Source: Tolypeutes matacus (lineage: Eukaryota > Chordata > Mammalia > Cingulata > Chlamyphoridae). From it: a stretch of DNA of 64,000 nt. This document shows, piece after piece, positions 34,140 to 45,744 of this stretch. Numbering within the stretch: the first letter of the stretch is position 1; each line of letters begins with the position of its first letter. The stretch spans positions 2,074,341 through 2,138,340 of the forward strand of contig JAKSZT010020895.1 of NCBI GenBank assembly GCA_026826555.1, read 5' to 3'. The notes under the pieces are model-generated. The model worked only from the letters and a program-made list of their open reading frames with translations, ran no database searches and was not told the DNA's origin. Both the position numbers and the translations under genes were made by a program.

Positions 34140-34798
34140 ACATCTCTCATGTGATGATTAAATTGGGAATTTGAAGGTGCTAATCAGCTGATGATAAATC
34201 AGAAATTATCCTGGATTATCCATCTGGATCCAATGTAATCAAAACAGTTATTTAGACTGGAAGAGGAAAGCAAAATAGGAGGTCAGAATCAAGGAGAGAT
34301 TTAAAGATGCTTAGATTACCCAAAATATTACACGGAACCCACTGGGATTCCCATGTTGCCCACCTCCCATATATAAATAACATTTTTGTAAGCAAATACA
34401 CATATATGCATATATATTTATATATCATTTTGCAAATGTTTGTGTGTATTGTGAGAATTTTGATTTTTACCCACAATAAAAATAAATTAAAAAAGAAATC
34501 CCAAAGTACTCATGAAAGTAAAAAAAATTAAAAAAAATTAAAAAAATAAATAAAGATGCTATGCTGTGGTCTCTGGAGATGGAGGAAGGGGCTATGAACT
34601 GAGGAATGCAGGTGGCCTATAGAAGCTAGAAATGCATGCTTATTATAGTCTTCAGAAAATCCAGCATGTTGATTTTAGCCTAATATGACAATTTTAGGCT
34701 TTGGGCCTTCAGAACTGTAAGATAATTAATTAGAGTTGCTTTAAATCACCAAGTTGGAAATAATCTTCTTTATCAACAATTCGGAAATAATACAGTAT
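34140..34798 (+). mobile_element. MLT1-like LTR, interrupted by an L1 tail
   Basis: TATCCTGGATTATCCATCTG, CCAATGTAATCAAAACAGTT, GGAGGAAGGGGCTATGAACT, GGAATGCAGGTGGCCTATAG and CTTCAGAACTGTAAGATAAT occur in the order expected of MLT1 LTRs. It ends GGAAATAATACAG. The run AAGATGCT is split by the insertion at 34312-34550, and both sides rejoin smoothly. Confidence 0.75.
34312..34550 (+). mobile_element. Short L1 3'-end insertion with 5' inversion
   Basis: It is flanked by TAAAGATGCT on both sides (34302-34311 and 34551-34560). The right part (about 34372-34550) reads ACATTTTTGTAAGCAAATAC to GATTTTTACCCACAATAAAA plus an A-rich tail on the plus strand. The left part (TAGATTACCCAAAATATTAC to CCCACCTCCC) is in the opposite orientation relative to the copy at 45377-45660. 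This is the standard outcome of twin priming. Confidence 0.75.
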
Positions 34799-34954
34799 CT
34801 TAATGATTTTAAGCATTTCCACAACCCTGAACACAAACTTTACCTTCACTTCTGCCCTTGAGTTTTTACTCATTTCTCTAGTAAACCCAGATAATCTGTG
34901 ACCAACATCTAATATATGTGATGATTTTAGGATTGTATGAAAAACTTGAAATTG

Positions 34955-35250
34955 TTTTGCAAGACATTACAATGATGGATACAGGTCATTATACATTTTG
35001 CCAAAACCTATAAAATTTTGTGGGGCAAACTGTGAATTTAATGTAAATTATAGTCCATGCTTAGTAGCAATGCTTCAATATGTGTTCATCAATTGTAAGA
35101 AGTGCACCACACTAATGAAAGATGTTAATGTGTGTAAGTGTAGGAGCAGAATGGGATGGAAAATAAGGGAATCCCCTATATTTTCTATGTAACAGCTATG
35201 TAATCAAAAGCTTCTTTAAAAATAAAAAATAATATTTAAAAAAGAATTTT
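34955..35250 (+). mobile_element. L1 3' end, plus strand, strongly truncated
   Basis: It contains ACAATGATGGATACAGGTCA, CATGCTTAGTAGCAATGCTT, GGGAATCCCCTATATTTTCT and CAAAAGCTTCTTTAAAAATA followed by A-rich tail. It is collinear with the end of the copy at 9340-10965. Confidence 0.75.
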
Positions 35251-35369
35251 TTTGAAAATGGAAGAGGAAGGCGAGAAGAGGGTAGGAAGGGAAAAGAAGT
35301 AAATTAAGAATAAGGGAGAAGGAAAGAATATAATAGGAAAGGAATGTAGAAAATCAAGAATAACCTCAA

Positions 35370-35615
35370 TGGGAAGCAGATGTGGCTCAAGTGGTTGAGC
35401 ACCTGTTTCCCACATAGGAGGTCTCAAGTTTGGTTCCCAGTGCCTTCTAAAAAACAAAAAAACAAAAACAACAAGCAAAACAAGTGAAAAGCAACAACAA
35501 GCAAAACAAGTGAAAAAAACAACTCTGGAGAGCCAATGTGGCTTAATGGATGAGGTGTCTACTTCCCACATACAAGGTACTGGGTTCAATCCCTTCACCT
35601 AAACAAACAAACAAA
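35370..35615 (+). mobile_element. Dimeric tRNA-derived SINE (DAS-type)
   Basis: Monomer 1 (about 35370-35455) starts GGGAAGCAGATGTGGCTCAA, with box A-like TGGCTCAAGTGGTTGAGCA and box B-like GGTTCCCAG. An A-rich linker follows. Monomer 2 (about 35527-35605) starts GAGCCAATGTGGCTTAATGG and has GGGTTCAATCCC. The tail is (AAAC)n. The tRNA-like head with box A and box B marks an RNA polymerase III promoter. This SINE type is the main basis for the xenarthran call. Confidence 0.8.
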
Positions 35616-35715
35616 GAAACAAATAAGTACAGCCTTAATGGTTTACTTCAAAAAGTAAAATGAGGAATGAAAGCATACACTACAAGAATACAACTCATAC
35701 CTGGTTTAGGCTGGG

Positions 35716-36166
35716 TGGTGGTTTGGAGCTGTGTGTGCCCAGAAAAGCATGTTCTTAAACCTAATCCTTTACTCCGTGTATGTGAACCCAATATAAGTAG
35801 CACATTTTGATGAGGTTACTTCAGTTAAAGTGTGGCCAATATCAATCAATATGAGTTTTAATCCTATTACTGGAGTCCTTTAAAAGAGAGTGAAATTCAG
35901 ACAGAGAGTGATGTCTAGAGAGGGAAAAGCCAGATTCTGAACATTACGAGAGCCCAGAAAAGAAGTGAGAGACCAGGAGACACCACCATGTGTCATGCCA
36001 TATGACCATCTAAGGACTGAGGATTGGAGCAGCTAACCTTTGAATGCAACAATCTTTGGGGAGAAAGCACCACCTTGATGCCTTGATTAAGACTTTCTCT
36101 TAGCCTCAAATATTTAAGCTGGACCTATGCATGGTATTTGCTTGAGCACTCTAGAAAACTAAAACT
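35716..36166 (+). mobile_element. MaLR/ERVL-type LTR, plus strand
   Basis: It starts TGGTGGTTTGGAGCTGTG and ends CTCTAGAAAACTAAAAC. It contains ATGAGGTTACTTCAGTTAAA and CTATTACTGGAGTCCTTTAA. In reverse complement these blocks match the LTRs near 18075, 51800 and 63545. No internal region is attached. Confidence 0.65.
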
Positions 36167-36245
36167 GGCTGGAAAGAAAAATTGTCTGTTTTTTTTTTCC
36201 TTTCTCCAGAAATTAACAGAGATACAATTAAGGAGAAAATCAACA

Positions 36246-37520
36246 AAGGATCCAAGATTGTGGAGTAGGGAACTGAAGGATGCACCCTAACTCCAGAAAC
36301 TGTGGGAAGGTAGGCCATTTTGCCAGCCATAAGGAAGCTGGGAAGTCACAGAGGCAATAGAAGAGGGTGGCTGGAGAGGGAGGGGTCTCAGCTTGGCAGT
36401 GGAAAAAGGGAAACAACACCACTGGCCCTGGAGAAGAAGGGAGAGTACCAGTCAGCCAAGGAGGAGAGGAAAACTGTTCACCTGGCTTTGAAGGAGTGGT
36501 AGACTCACAGATGTCTCTGACAGAGAGGGTAGATGCTGGGAAGTGATCCTATAGGTGGGCTTGTGCCTAGACTGAGTGAGCCATGGGAAGAGCTGAGGGA
36601 AATTAGCAGGAAGTTTTCTCTTTCTCTCTCTCTCTCTCTTTTTTTTTTTTTTTCAATGTTTCATTATTTTTTTCTTCAAACAGGTACTGGCTGAGAGGCT
36701 GTCTGTTGGGTGTTTGATTAGCAGGAACCAGAATGTAAAATGGAGTAGACTAGTAGCTACTGGTGTCCTGGAGAGGAAAGTCTGCTTTTTTCTCCTTTGT
36801 GGGGTGATAGATTGGCCAAAACAGTCATCCTGAGAGAGCTGGTCCTGGCAGTCTGTGAGGGGAACCAGGAATTTTTTTTCCTTTTGTTTTGTTTTGTTTT
36901 TGATTTGCTGGTTCATTTTTTCTTCTAAATACTTTCCTTCTAAGATTTGAAACAAGACAAAGGTGTTCACTATCACAACTCTTTTTCAATATTATATTAG
37001 AAGTATCTGCTGGAACTCTTAAGCAAGAAAAGGAAATATAATGTAACAAAATTGGAAAGGAAGAAGTAAAATATTCACTGTTTGCAAATGGCATGACCAT
37101 ATAATTAGAAAGTGCCAAAACATCTACAACCAAGCTTCTAGAGCTGATAAATGAGTTCCATAACGTGGAGGAACATAAGTTCAAAATGCAAAAATCAGTA
37201 GCATTTCTGTACACTAATAATGAGCAATCTGAAATGGAAATCAAGTAAAAAATTCCATGTACAGTAACAACTAAAAGAATAAAATATCTAGGAATAAAAT
37301 TATGAAAGGAAGTAAAAGTGTTTTACAAAGGAAACCACAAGAAATAAAAGAAGACTTAAAAAATAGAATAATATTCCATGTTCCTGGGTTAGAAGTCTAA
37401 ATATCATTAAGATGTCTATCCTCCCCAATTTTATTTACAGTTTCAACACAAACCCAATAAAAGTTCCAACAATATTTCTTTACTGAACAAGAAAAATCAC
37501 TTATGAAATTTATTTTGGAG
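36246..37520 (+). mobile_element. L1, plus strand: 5' UTR joined to an RT fragment
   Basis: It begins with GGATCCAAGATTGTGGAGTA, an L1-like 5' start, followed by about 400 bases of GC-rich 5' UTR-like sequence and a CT-rich run. From about 36950 the plus strand shows L1 reverse transcriptase-region sequence: TTTGCAAATGGCATGACCAT near 37080 is a mutated active site, and GTAGCATTTCTGTACACTAA near 37198 matches the KSVAFLYTNN region. ORF1 and the start of ORF2 are missing, so the element is internally deleted or is two joined fragments. Confidence 0.65.
36617..36653. repeat. (CT)n plus T tract
   Basis: A short CT microsatellite followed by about 15 T. Confidence 0.9.
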
Positions 37521-38235
37521 GGTTTTCCTACATTTTCTTCTAAGAGCTTTATGGTTCTATTATTTATATTGGGGACTTTGATCCATTTTGAGTTAATTTT
37601 TGTATAAGGTGTGATATAGCAGTCCTCTTTTTTTCTTTTGGCTATGGATATCTAGTTCTCCCAGTACCATTTGTTGAATAGTCTGTTTTGTCACAGCTGG
37701 GTGTGGTTGCACAGCCTTGTCAAAAGTTGCTTGTTTATAGATGTGATGGTTTCATTCTGAAGCATCAATTTGGTTCCATTTTTCTATGTGTCCATTTTGA
37801 CCAGTACCATGCTATTGTTAGCATTGTAGCTAGGTAATATGATTAAAATCTGGAGATGAGAGTCGTCCAATTTTTCTTTTCCTTTTCTAGCTCTTCAGGA
37901 CCCCTTAACTTTCAAAATAAATTTAATAACTCTGTTTTCCATTTGTTTTAAAATGCTGTGGAATGTTTATTGGGATTGCACTGTATCTTCATCAGCTTAT
38001 GTAGAATTGACATCTTAATGATATTTAGTCTTTCAATCCATGAGCATGGCATATTCTTACAATTATTTAGGTCTTTGTTTTTATTTTGTTTAGAAATGTA
38101 TTATTGTTTTCTGAATACAAGTGTTTTACATCCTTGGTTAAGTTTATTCCCAAATATTTGGGAATCCCCTATATTTTTGGTGTTACTTTTCTATAACCTA
38201 AATCTTCTTTAAAAAGATATTTTAAAAAGAAGAAT
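37521..38235 (+). mobile_element. L1 with inverted 5' part and short 3' end
   Basis: Positions 37521 to about 38158 read as L1 ORF2 on the minus strand (CCCAGTACCATTTGTTGAAT, AATCCATGAGCATGGCATAT). At 38159 the sequence switches to GGGAATCCCCTATATTTTTG and CTAAATCTTCTTTAAAAAG with A-rich tail, the plus-strand L1 3' terminus. An inverted 5' piece joined to a correctly oriented 3' end is the twin-priming signature. The inverted piece overlaps in L1 coordinates with the plus-strand fragment to its left, so they are separate insertions. Confidence 0.65.
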
Positions 38236-38835
38236 AGCATTGAACCCCAGTAGCCCTATTTAATCCACTATTTTCCAATCAATAGACCTTTAAAAACGAG
38301 TGGGACAATTAAATGTATCACCTGAATACATACACACACAACAGATTATGATTTTACATTAACTCAATAAATAAGATATACAACATAAAACAAAGAGCTC
38401 ATGTTTACTGAAATGTCTTGGCTTAATGTTAAAGCCTTTATTAGGATACTTGATTGGATTTTAAATTCACAAAAAAAGAATTTTTTTTTTTTTTTAAGAT
38501 GTGAAAATATAATAGGACATTAAAACTCATTTTAACTCTTTGGTGTGGTTCTTGATATGGTGGCAGATTGGTGAAAGGCTTTCCCTAAGATCATTATCAT
38601 TTTGCACGTCTCTTTAAATAGACCTAAGATATGGAGAAAAGAAAACTTTTTGTCAAAGATCCTATGATATGGTAGATCTCAGAATTTGAGTGACCGAACT
38701 GTGATCAACAAAGCCTGAGTCCTATCATCCCTTGAGTTTCTGGGATCAAAGATTCTCTGGTATTTATTATTCACAAATTTAGTATTCACAAGTTTATTAT
38801 TCACAAATAAATTCCTTAGGCACCATTTCTTCTTT
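38236..38835. other. No recognised gene or repeat
   Basis: AT-rich sequence, possibly decayed repeat, with no notable open frame. Confidence 0.5.
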
Positions 38836-40375
38836 TTTAGTATTTTTTAAAGAAGCTTTAGTTTGCATAAGTGTTACATAAAATATAGGTGTTCCCATAT
38901 GTCCCACCCCCACCCCCACGCTCCCACATTAACAACATCTTCCATTAATGTGGTATATCTTGTAAAATTGATGTACACATATTGAAGCATTGTTACCAAC
39001 TATGGAATATAGTTTTCATTATATTTTACACTCTCCTCACACAATTATGTTATGGCAAAATGTATAATGGCCTGTATCCATCATAGCAATGCCATGTGGG
39101 ATGATACTAATGTCCCGAAAGTGCCCACATACTATGCCCATTCCTCCCTCTCTCCTCTCAGAACCTATAGTGGCCACTGTCTTTATCTCAATGATAAATG
39201 CTCTTCCATTGCTGCAATAATAATGCATATAATAGAATAATAAGTCTACTTTAGTCCTTTGTTCATTCCCAAATTTTGAGTGTTTTGGGATATTGATGTC
39301 TACTCTGTTTTCTAATTGAGAGAAGGCTTAGATTCCATGGGGCAGAGGTATGGAACTCTATTGTTGGCAGTTGCAGACATTCTTTACTTCTTGGGATAGG
39401 TGTTGTCCATCATCACCTCCTTGTTAGTTGTCCTGCATGAGTACAAAAACTCAAGAGTAGGTGTTGCAACACTGCTGTGATTCAGAGCTCAACCATCATA
39501 TGAATGGACTAAAGATTTAAGTCTCTGGGACATATATTTAACAAGTATAATGTTTACTACAGTATCAAATAAAAGAGGCAGAAGAGCCATGTGCGGGGAA
39601 ACTATAAAAGAGTCAAAGTAAGGTCTATTGACAGGGTGCTAAATTCTTGAGCTTGTCTGCCCAGTTTAAAGTGTCTATAAGTCTCTAAAGCCCTCAGAAG
39701 CCCTGCTGTTTGAGTCACTGTTTACAGAGGCAGTCAAAAAGATTTTGCTGACATGTGCATAAGTCTAACCTATGGAGTGACCTACCAACTCACTTTGCAA
39801 TCTCTTAGCAACAAAAACTCATTTGTATTCAGTATTTCCTCATTTTGGTCAAGGTCTTTTTCCAGATGCATTGCTAATTGGTGCTTGGTAATAATTCCTT
39901 GGTGCCAATGTGGCTCATCTCAGGGAATCATGTCCCATGTCTGGAGGTGGAAGGTAGTGTATTTACATATTGAGTTTGGCACAGAGAGGTCACATTTGAA
40001 CAACAAGGAACTTTCAGGAGGTAACTCTTAGGAAATATATAATACTAGGTTAAGTGGCAATTTCACAAGTAAAGGATCATAAGTACAACCCAACAATATC
40101 AAGGGTCTGGCATAATGGTCTGTCTTCCTTCATTATGCACTGCCCTTGTTCTTGGGGGATTCTTGATGTTCTCTTAGAGAATGTAGCAGTACACCCCACA
40201 TGGGAATTCAATATTCTTTCAGTTATTGTGTGTATCTCCACCCACTGAGACAATGCCCTATGAACACTTGAACATATTCATATGCCTTAGAGGTATGACT
40301 CAGGTGCATCCTTCCCTACACCTACCCCTATCACCAACACTGTACCAGTGATCCTCCCCTTCCACAATTGTGACC
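38836..40375 (-). mobile_element. L1 3' UTR copy, minus strand
   Basis: It starts with TTTAAAGAAGCTTTAGTTTG and TAAAATATAGGTGTTCCCAT, the reversed L1 3' terminus. It continues about 1.5 kb collinear with 14820-16460 and 40650 onward. It is 5'-truncated before ORF2. The opposite strand is open at 39753-40031. Confidence 0.75.
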
Positions 40376-40649
40376 CTTCTGTGATCCAAAACATTTGCAA
40401 AAAGGAAGACAACAAAATAACCAAATAAAATTAATAAGAAAATGAAATAATAAGAGTTTTAAAAAAATAATAAAAAAAGAAAAGAAACTATGAAGAGTAA
40501 AAAAAAAAAAATAAATAAATAAATAAAACAGAAAAAATTTTAAAACTTGAAATGATAAAACACTTTTAAACATTGTGTCTTTCTTCACCATAAGATCTGT
40601 TGTCTTGTATGTACAGTGATAACTTCTTTCTCCCCCAGTGTCTTATTTA
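40376..40649. other. A-rich low-complexity sequence
   Basis: Mostly A-rich on the plus strand with an (AAAT)n run near 40510. No gene is visible. Confidence 0.7.
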
Positions 40650-42370
40650 ATTCACTTTATCTTCAAAGAAGATTTAGGTTACAGAAAAATCATATAGAAA
40701 ATATAGGTGATTCTCATGTACCCAACACCCTCCACCTATTCCATTCCCATCTATTTTTCATATATTACATGCAGATGGTACTTTTCTTAAAATTGGTGTA
40801 CAAATATTGAAGCATTGCTAGGAACCATGGTCAATGGTTTACATTATGGTTTACCTTGTGCACCATACAATTTTTTAGGTTTTGACAAGAGGTAAAATGT
40901 CCTGTATCCATTATTGCAAGATCATACAGCACATTTCCAATGCCCTAAAATTGCCCTTTGTTACATCTATTCTATTCTTCCTTCCTCCTTCCCTCAGAAC
41001 CTATGATAACCAGGAAGTTTCAATTGTTGAAGAATGACTCATAGTCACTTGCAATATTACTGAGGGTTTGATATATTGTTCTGTTTTCTTTTATTAGGCA
41101 CTGCCTATGTTCTCAAGAGATTCTTGTCTCTCTAATTTAGAACAAAACAGGACTCCCCAGGATGGGAGTTTAATATTTTCTTGTTGATTTTGTGGGTCTC
41201 AACCCAATTATATAGCACACTATGATAAGATGAACCTTACATATTCTATAGAAACATGTTCCAGGCACACCCTACCCCATATATTTCCCCACACCCAATG
41301 CCCTACACCAATAACCCTCCCCTGCCATGTTTGACAAAAGAAGATTCCTAACATTGTAGACTTAACCACAAGCATGCAAATTCCCAGAGTTCACATGCTC
41401 CTTCCTCCAACCCTCACCCCAGTTCCATGGATAGTCCAATCTAACCCCCGCATCCTACTCCTCCTCACAGACCAGCACTGCCAAATCCAATGAAATCACT
41501 ACACCATTCTCATGCCCATCCACTGCCTAACCATACCTTTCCTCCTTATCATAGATTTTACGTATATTGGCAACAGCTCAACACCCTCTATTACATTTTT
41601 GTCCCCTTCTAAACTATCTTCAAGACTCTACCTCTGTGTCTGCATGATTTGCTTAATTCATATCAGCGAAATCATGTAATATTTGTCCTTCAGTGCCTGG
41701 CTTGCTCCACACAACGTAAGGTTATCCATTTTACTCCATTAATTAATACTGCTTTCTTTCTTACAGCTGAGAAATATTCCACTGTATGTATATACCACAG
41801 TTTCCTTACCATCTGTTGATGGATATTTGGGTATCTTCCAACTTTTGGCAACAGTGAATAATGCTGCTATGGACATTGAGTGCTTATATCTGTTCATGCC
41901 CCTGCTTTCCATTCCTCTGGGTATATACCCAGAATTGGGATTGCTGGATCACATGGCATTTCTATAGTTAGCTTCAAGAGGAACTGCCAAACTGTCTTCC
42001 ATGATGGCCGCAACATTCTACATTCCCACCAGCATTGGGTAGAAGTTATCTTTACTCCACATCCTCACCAACATTTGTAGTCTCTGGTATTTTTAATAGC
42101 CACCAGTTTAATAGGTGTAAGTTAATATTTCACTGCAGTTTTGATTTGCATTTCCCAAATAGTTAGTGAAATTGAGCATTTTTCATGTGCTTTTTAGCCA
42201 TTTGTATTTCTTCTTTAGAGCAGTGTCTATTCAAATCTCATGCCCATTTTTAAAATGGATTGTTGTCTTTTTATTTTCATGATGTAAGATTTCTTTATAT
42301 ATAAGCCCTTATTGAATAAGTGTTTACCAAATATTTTCTCCCATTGTAAGTAGTCTGCCTTTTCATATTC
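40650..42370 (-). mobile_element. L1: 3' UTR continuous with ORF2 C-terminus
   Basis: From the left this reads the reversed 3' terminus (AAGATTTAGGTTACAGAAAA), then the characteristic 3' UTR to about 41600, then the ORF2 C-terminal region in reverse (TCTGTTGATGGATATTTGGG, GGGTATATACCCAGAATTGG near 41925). It proves that the long 3' UTR seen alone elsewhere belongs to L1. It stops abruptly at 42370, next to the T tract of another L1. The coding part is full of stops. Confidence 0.85.
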
Positions 42371-45300
42371 TTTTTTTTTTACTTTATTTTGTACATTTAA
42401 TAATTGAAAATATAAGCAATTAAAAATTAAAATGTAAAAAGAGATGAATAAATGCCTACATTTCTCAATTAAATGTACTGGATACCCAATTTTTTTTTTA
42501 AGTCAAATAATATGTTACACAATATATTTGGTACTCGGTAATGCAATCATACAATATTTGTCCTTTTGTGTCTGGCTTGCTTTGCTCAACATAATGTCCT
42601 CCAGGTTCATCCATGATGTCATATGCTTTATGACTTTATTCCTTCTTACAGCTGCATAATATACCATCATGTGAATAGACCACAGTTTGTTTATCCATTC
42701 ATCTGTTGATGGACACCTGGGTTGTTTCCAAACTTTGACAATCATGAATAATGTTGCTATGAACATCGATGTGCTGATGTCTGTTCGTGTCACTGCTCTC
42801 AGTTCTTCTAGGTATATGCCTAGTATTGGTATTGCTGGGTCATGTGGCAAACCTATATTCAACTTCTTTAGGAACTGTCAAACAGTCCTCCACAGTGGCT
42901 ATACCATTCTGCATTCTCACAAACAGTGAATGAGTGTTCTTATCTCTCCACATCCTCTCTAACACTTGTAGATCTCTGTCTTTTTAATAGCGGCCCTTCT
43001 AAGTGTGAAAAGATATCTTACTGCAGTTTTGATTTGCATTTCCATAAAAATTAGTGATGTTGAGCATTTCTTCATGTTTTTTTTTTTGTTTTTTTTTTTT
43101 TGCAATCTGTATTTTTGCTTTGGGGAAATGTCTATTCAAGTCTTTTGCTCATTTTTTAATAGGGTCATTTGTCCTTTTATTGCTGAGTCTTAACATCTCT
43201 TTATATATCCTGGATATTAAACTCTTATGAGATATGTGATTTCCAAATATTTTCTCCCATTGAGTTGGCTGACTTTTGTTTAGGTCTTTCCATTTGTTTA
43301 GGTCTTTTTAAATTTGTTATAGCATTGTTTTGTAGTTTTCTGCATATAGATCTTGAACTTCTTTGGTTAAATTATTTCCTAGATATTTGAGTGTTTTTGT
43401 TGCTATTGAAAATGGAATTTTTCCCCTGATTTACTCCTCAGATCGTTCAGTACCAGTGTTCAAAAACATTACTGATATTGTATCCTGCCACTTTGCTGTA
43501 CTAAATTATTAGCTCAAGTAGCTTTGTCGTGGATACTTCAATATTTTCTAAGTACAATATCATGTCATCCACAAACAGTGAGAATGTTACTTCCTCTTTT
43601 CCTATTTGGATGTCTTTAATTTTTTTTTCTTGTCTAATTGCCTTAGATAGAACTTCTAGTACAATAACAGTGGTGACAGTGAGCATCCTTGCCTTGTTCC
43701 CACTCTTAGAGGGAAAGCTTTCAGCCTTTCCCCATTGAGAATAATGTTGACTGTGGGTTTTTCATATATGTCTTTTATCATATTGAAGAATTTTCCTTCT
43801 ATTCCTTTCTTTTGAAGTGTTTTTATCAAAAATGGATGCTGGATTTTGTTGAATGCTTTTCTGCATCAATTGACGTGATCAGGTGGTTTTTACTGTTCAA
43901 TTTGTTATGTGATGTATTACATTGATTGTTTTTCTTATATTGAACTAGCCTTGCATACCAGGAATAAATCCCACTTGGTTGTGATGAATAAATCTTTTGA
44001 TATGCTTTTGGATTTGATTTGCAAGTATTTTGTTAATAAATTTTGCATCTATGTACACTAGAGAGATTGTCCTGTAATTTTCTTTTCTTGTATCTTTATC
44101 TGGCTTTGGTATTAGGATGATGTTGGCTTCATAAAATGTCTTGGGTAATTTTCCCTCCTCTTAAAATTTTTGGAAGAGTTTAAACAGGTTTGGTGCTAAT
44201 TCTTTTCTAAATGCTTGGTAGAACTCACCTGTGAAACCATCTGGTCCTGGAAATTTCTTTGCCGGGAGATTTTTGATGATGGCTTCAATCTCCTTACATG
44301 TGATTAGTCGGTTAAGTTCTTGTATTTCTTGTAGCATCACTGTAGGTTGTGCATTTCTAGGAATTTATCCATTTCATCTGGGTTGTCTAATTTGTTGGCA
44401 TACAGTTTCTCATAATATCCTCTCATAATTCTTTTTATTTCTTCGAGGTCATTTGTAAATTTACTCCTTTCATTTCTGATTGTATTTATTTGCATCTTCT
44501 CTCTCTCTTTTTTTTTTCTTCGTTAGTCTAGATAAGGGTTTGTCAATTTTATTGATCTTCTCAAAGAACCAGCTTTTTGTTTTGTTAATTTTCCTTTTTT
44601 TCATTCTCACTTTCATTTATTTCTGCCCTCATCTTTATTATTTCTTTCCTTCTGTTTGGTTTGGGATTGGTTTGCTGTTCTTTTTCTAGATTCTCTAGTT
44701 TTTCAGTTAAATCTTTGTGTTTAGCTCTTTCTTCTTTTTTTTATATAGGCATTTAGGGCTATAAATTTCCCTCTCAAGACTGCCTTCACTGTATCCCATA
44801 AATTTTGATATGTTGTGTTCTTATTTTCATTTGTCTCAATATATTTACTCATTTCACTTGCAGTTTCTTATTTGACCCACTGATTATTTAGGAGTATGTT
44901 TTTCAACTTCTACATATTTGTGAATTTTCCTGTCAGCCTTTGATTTCCAGGTTCATTGCATTATGATCTGAGAAGATGCTTAGTATAATTTCAGTCTTTT
45001 TATATTTATTGAGAGCTGCTTTAATGACCTAACCTGTGATCTATCTTGGAGAAAGATCCATGGGCACTTGTGAAGAATGTGTAACCCACTGAGTTTCAAT
45101 GCATTGTTCTCTATATGACTATTAGGTCTAACTTGTTTATCATATTGTTCAAGTTCTATGTTTCATTGTTGATCTTCTGTCTAGTTGTTCTCATGATGTG
45201 AGTGGGGTGTTGAAGTCTTCAATGATTATTGTAGAAATGTCTATTATTTTGTTATGTATGTTATGTATTTTGGGGCATCCTGGTTAGGTGCATAGATATT

Positions 45301-45376
45301 AAGGACTGCTATAACTTCCTGGTGGATTTTCCCTTTTATTAATATATAATGGCCTTCTGTATCTCTTATAACTTTT

Positions 45377-45494
45377 TAAAAAAATTATTTATTTTTTATT
45401 GTGGGTAAAAATCAAAATTTTCACAATACATACCAATATTTGTAAAAGGATATATAAATATATAAGCATATATGTGCATTTGCTTATAAAAATG

Positions 45495-45531
<37 letters not shown>

Positions 45532-45660
45532 AAGAGGTGCTTAGATTACCTAAAATATTACACAGAACCCACTGGGATTCCCATGTTGCCCACCTCCCAC
45601 ACCTCCCACCTCATCCCACACAAACATCTCCCACAAGTGTGGCCCACTACCCTCAATGGT
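45377..45660 (-). mobile_element. Short L1 3'-end insertion with extended tail and target duplication
   Basis: CTTATAACTTTTT occurs at 45364-45376 and 45661-45673, so the insertion and its 13-base duplication are clear. On the minus strand it reads GTGGGCCACACTTGTGGGAG, then GGGAATCCCAGTGGGTTCTG and TAATCTAAGCACCTCTTAAA (the L1 3' terminus). A (TA)n run and a novel tail ending GATTTTTACCCACAATAAAA follow. The same tail occurs at 34372-34500. Confidence 0.85.
45491..45530. repeat. (TA)n microsatellite within L1 insertion
   Basis: About 35-40 bases of alternating TA between the usual L1 3' end and the extra tail. A similar run is next to the repeat at 74-90. Confidence 0.9.
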
Positions 45661-45744
45661 CTTATAACTTTTTTTGCATTTAAATTCTGTTTTGTCTGAT
45701 ATTAGTATAGCTACCCCTTCTTTTTTCTTCTTACTATTCATGTC

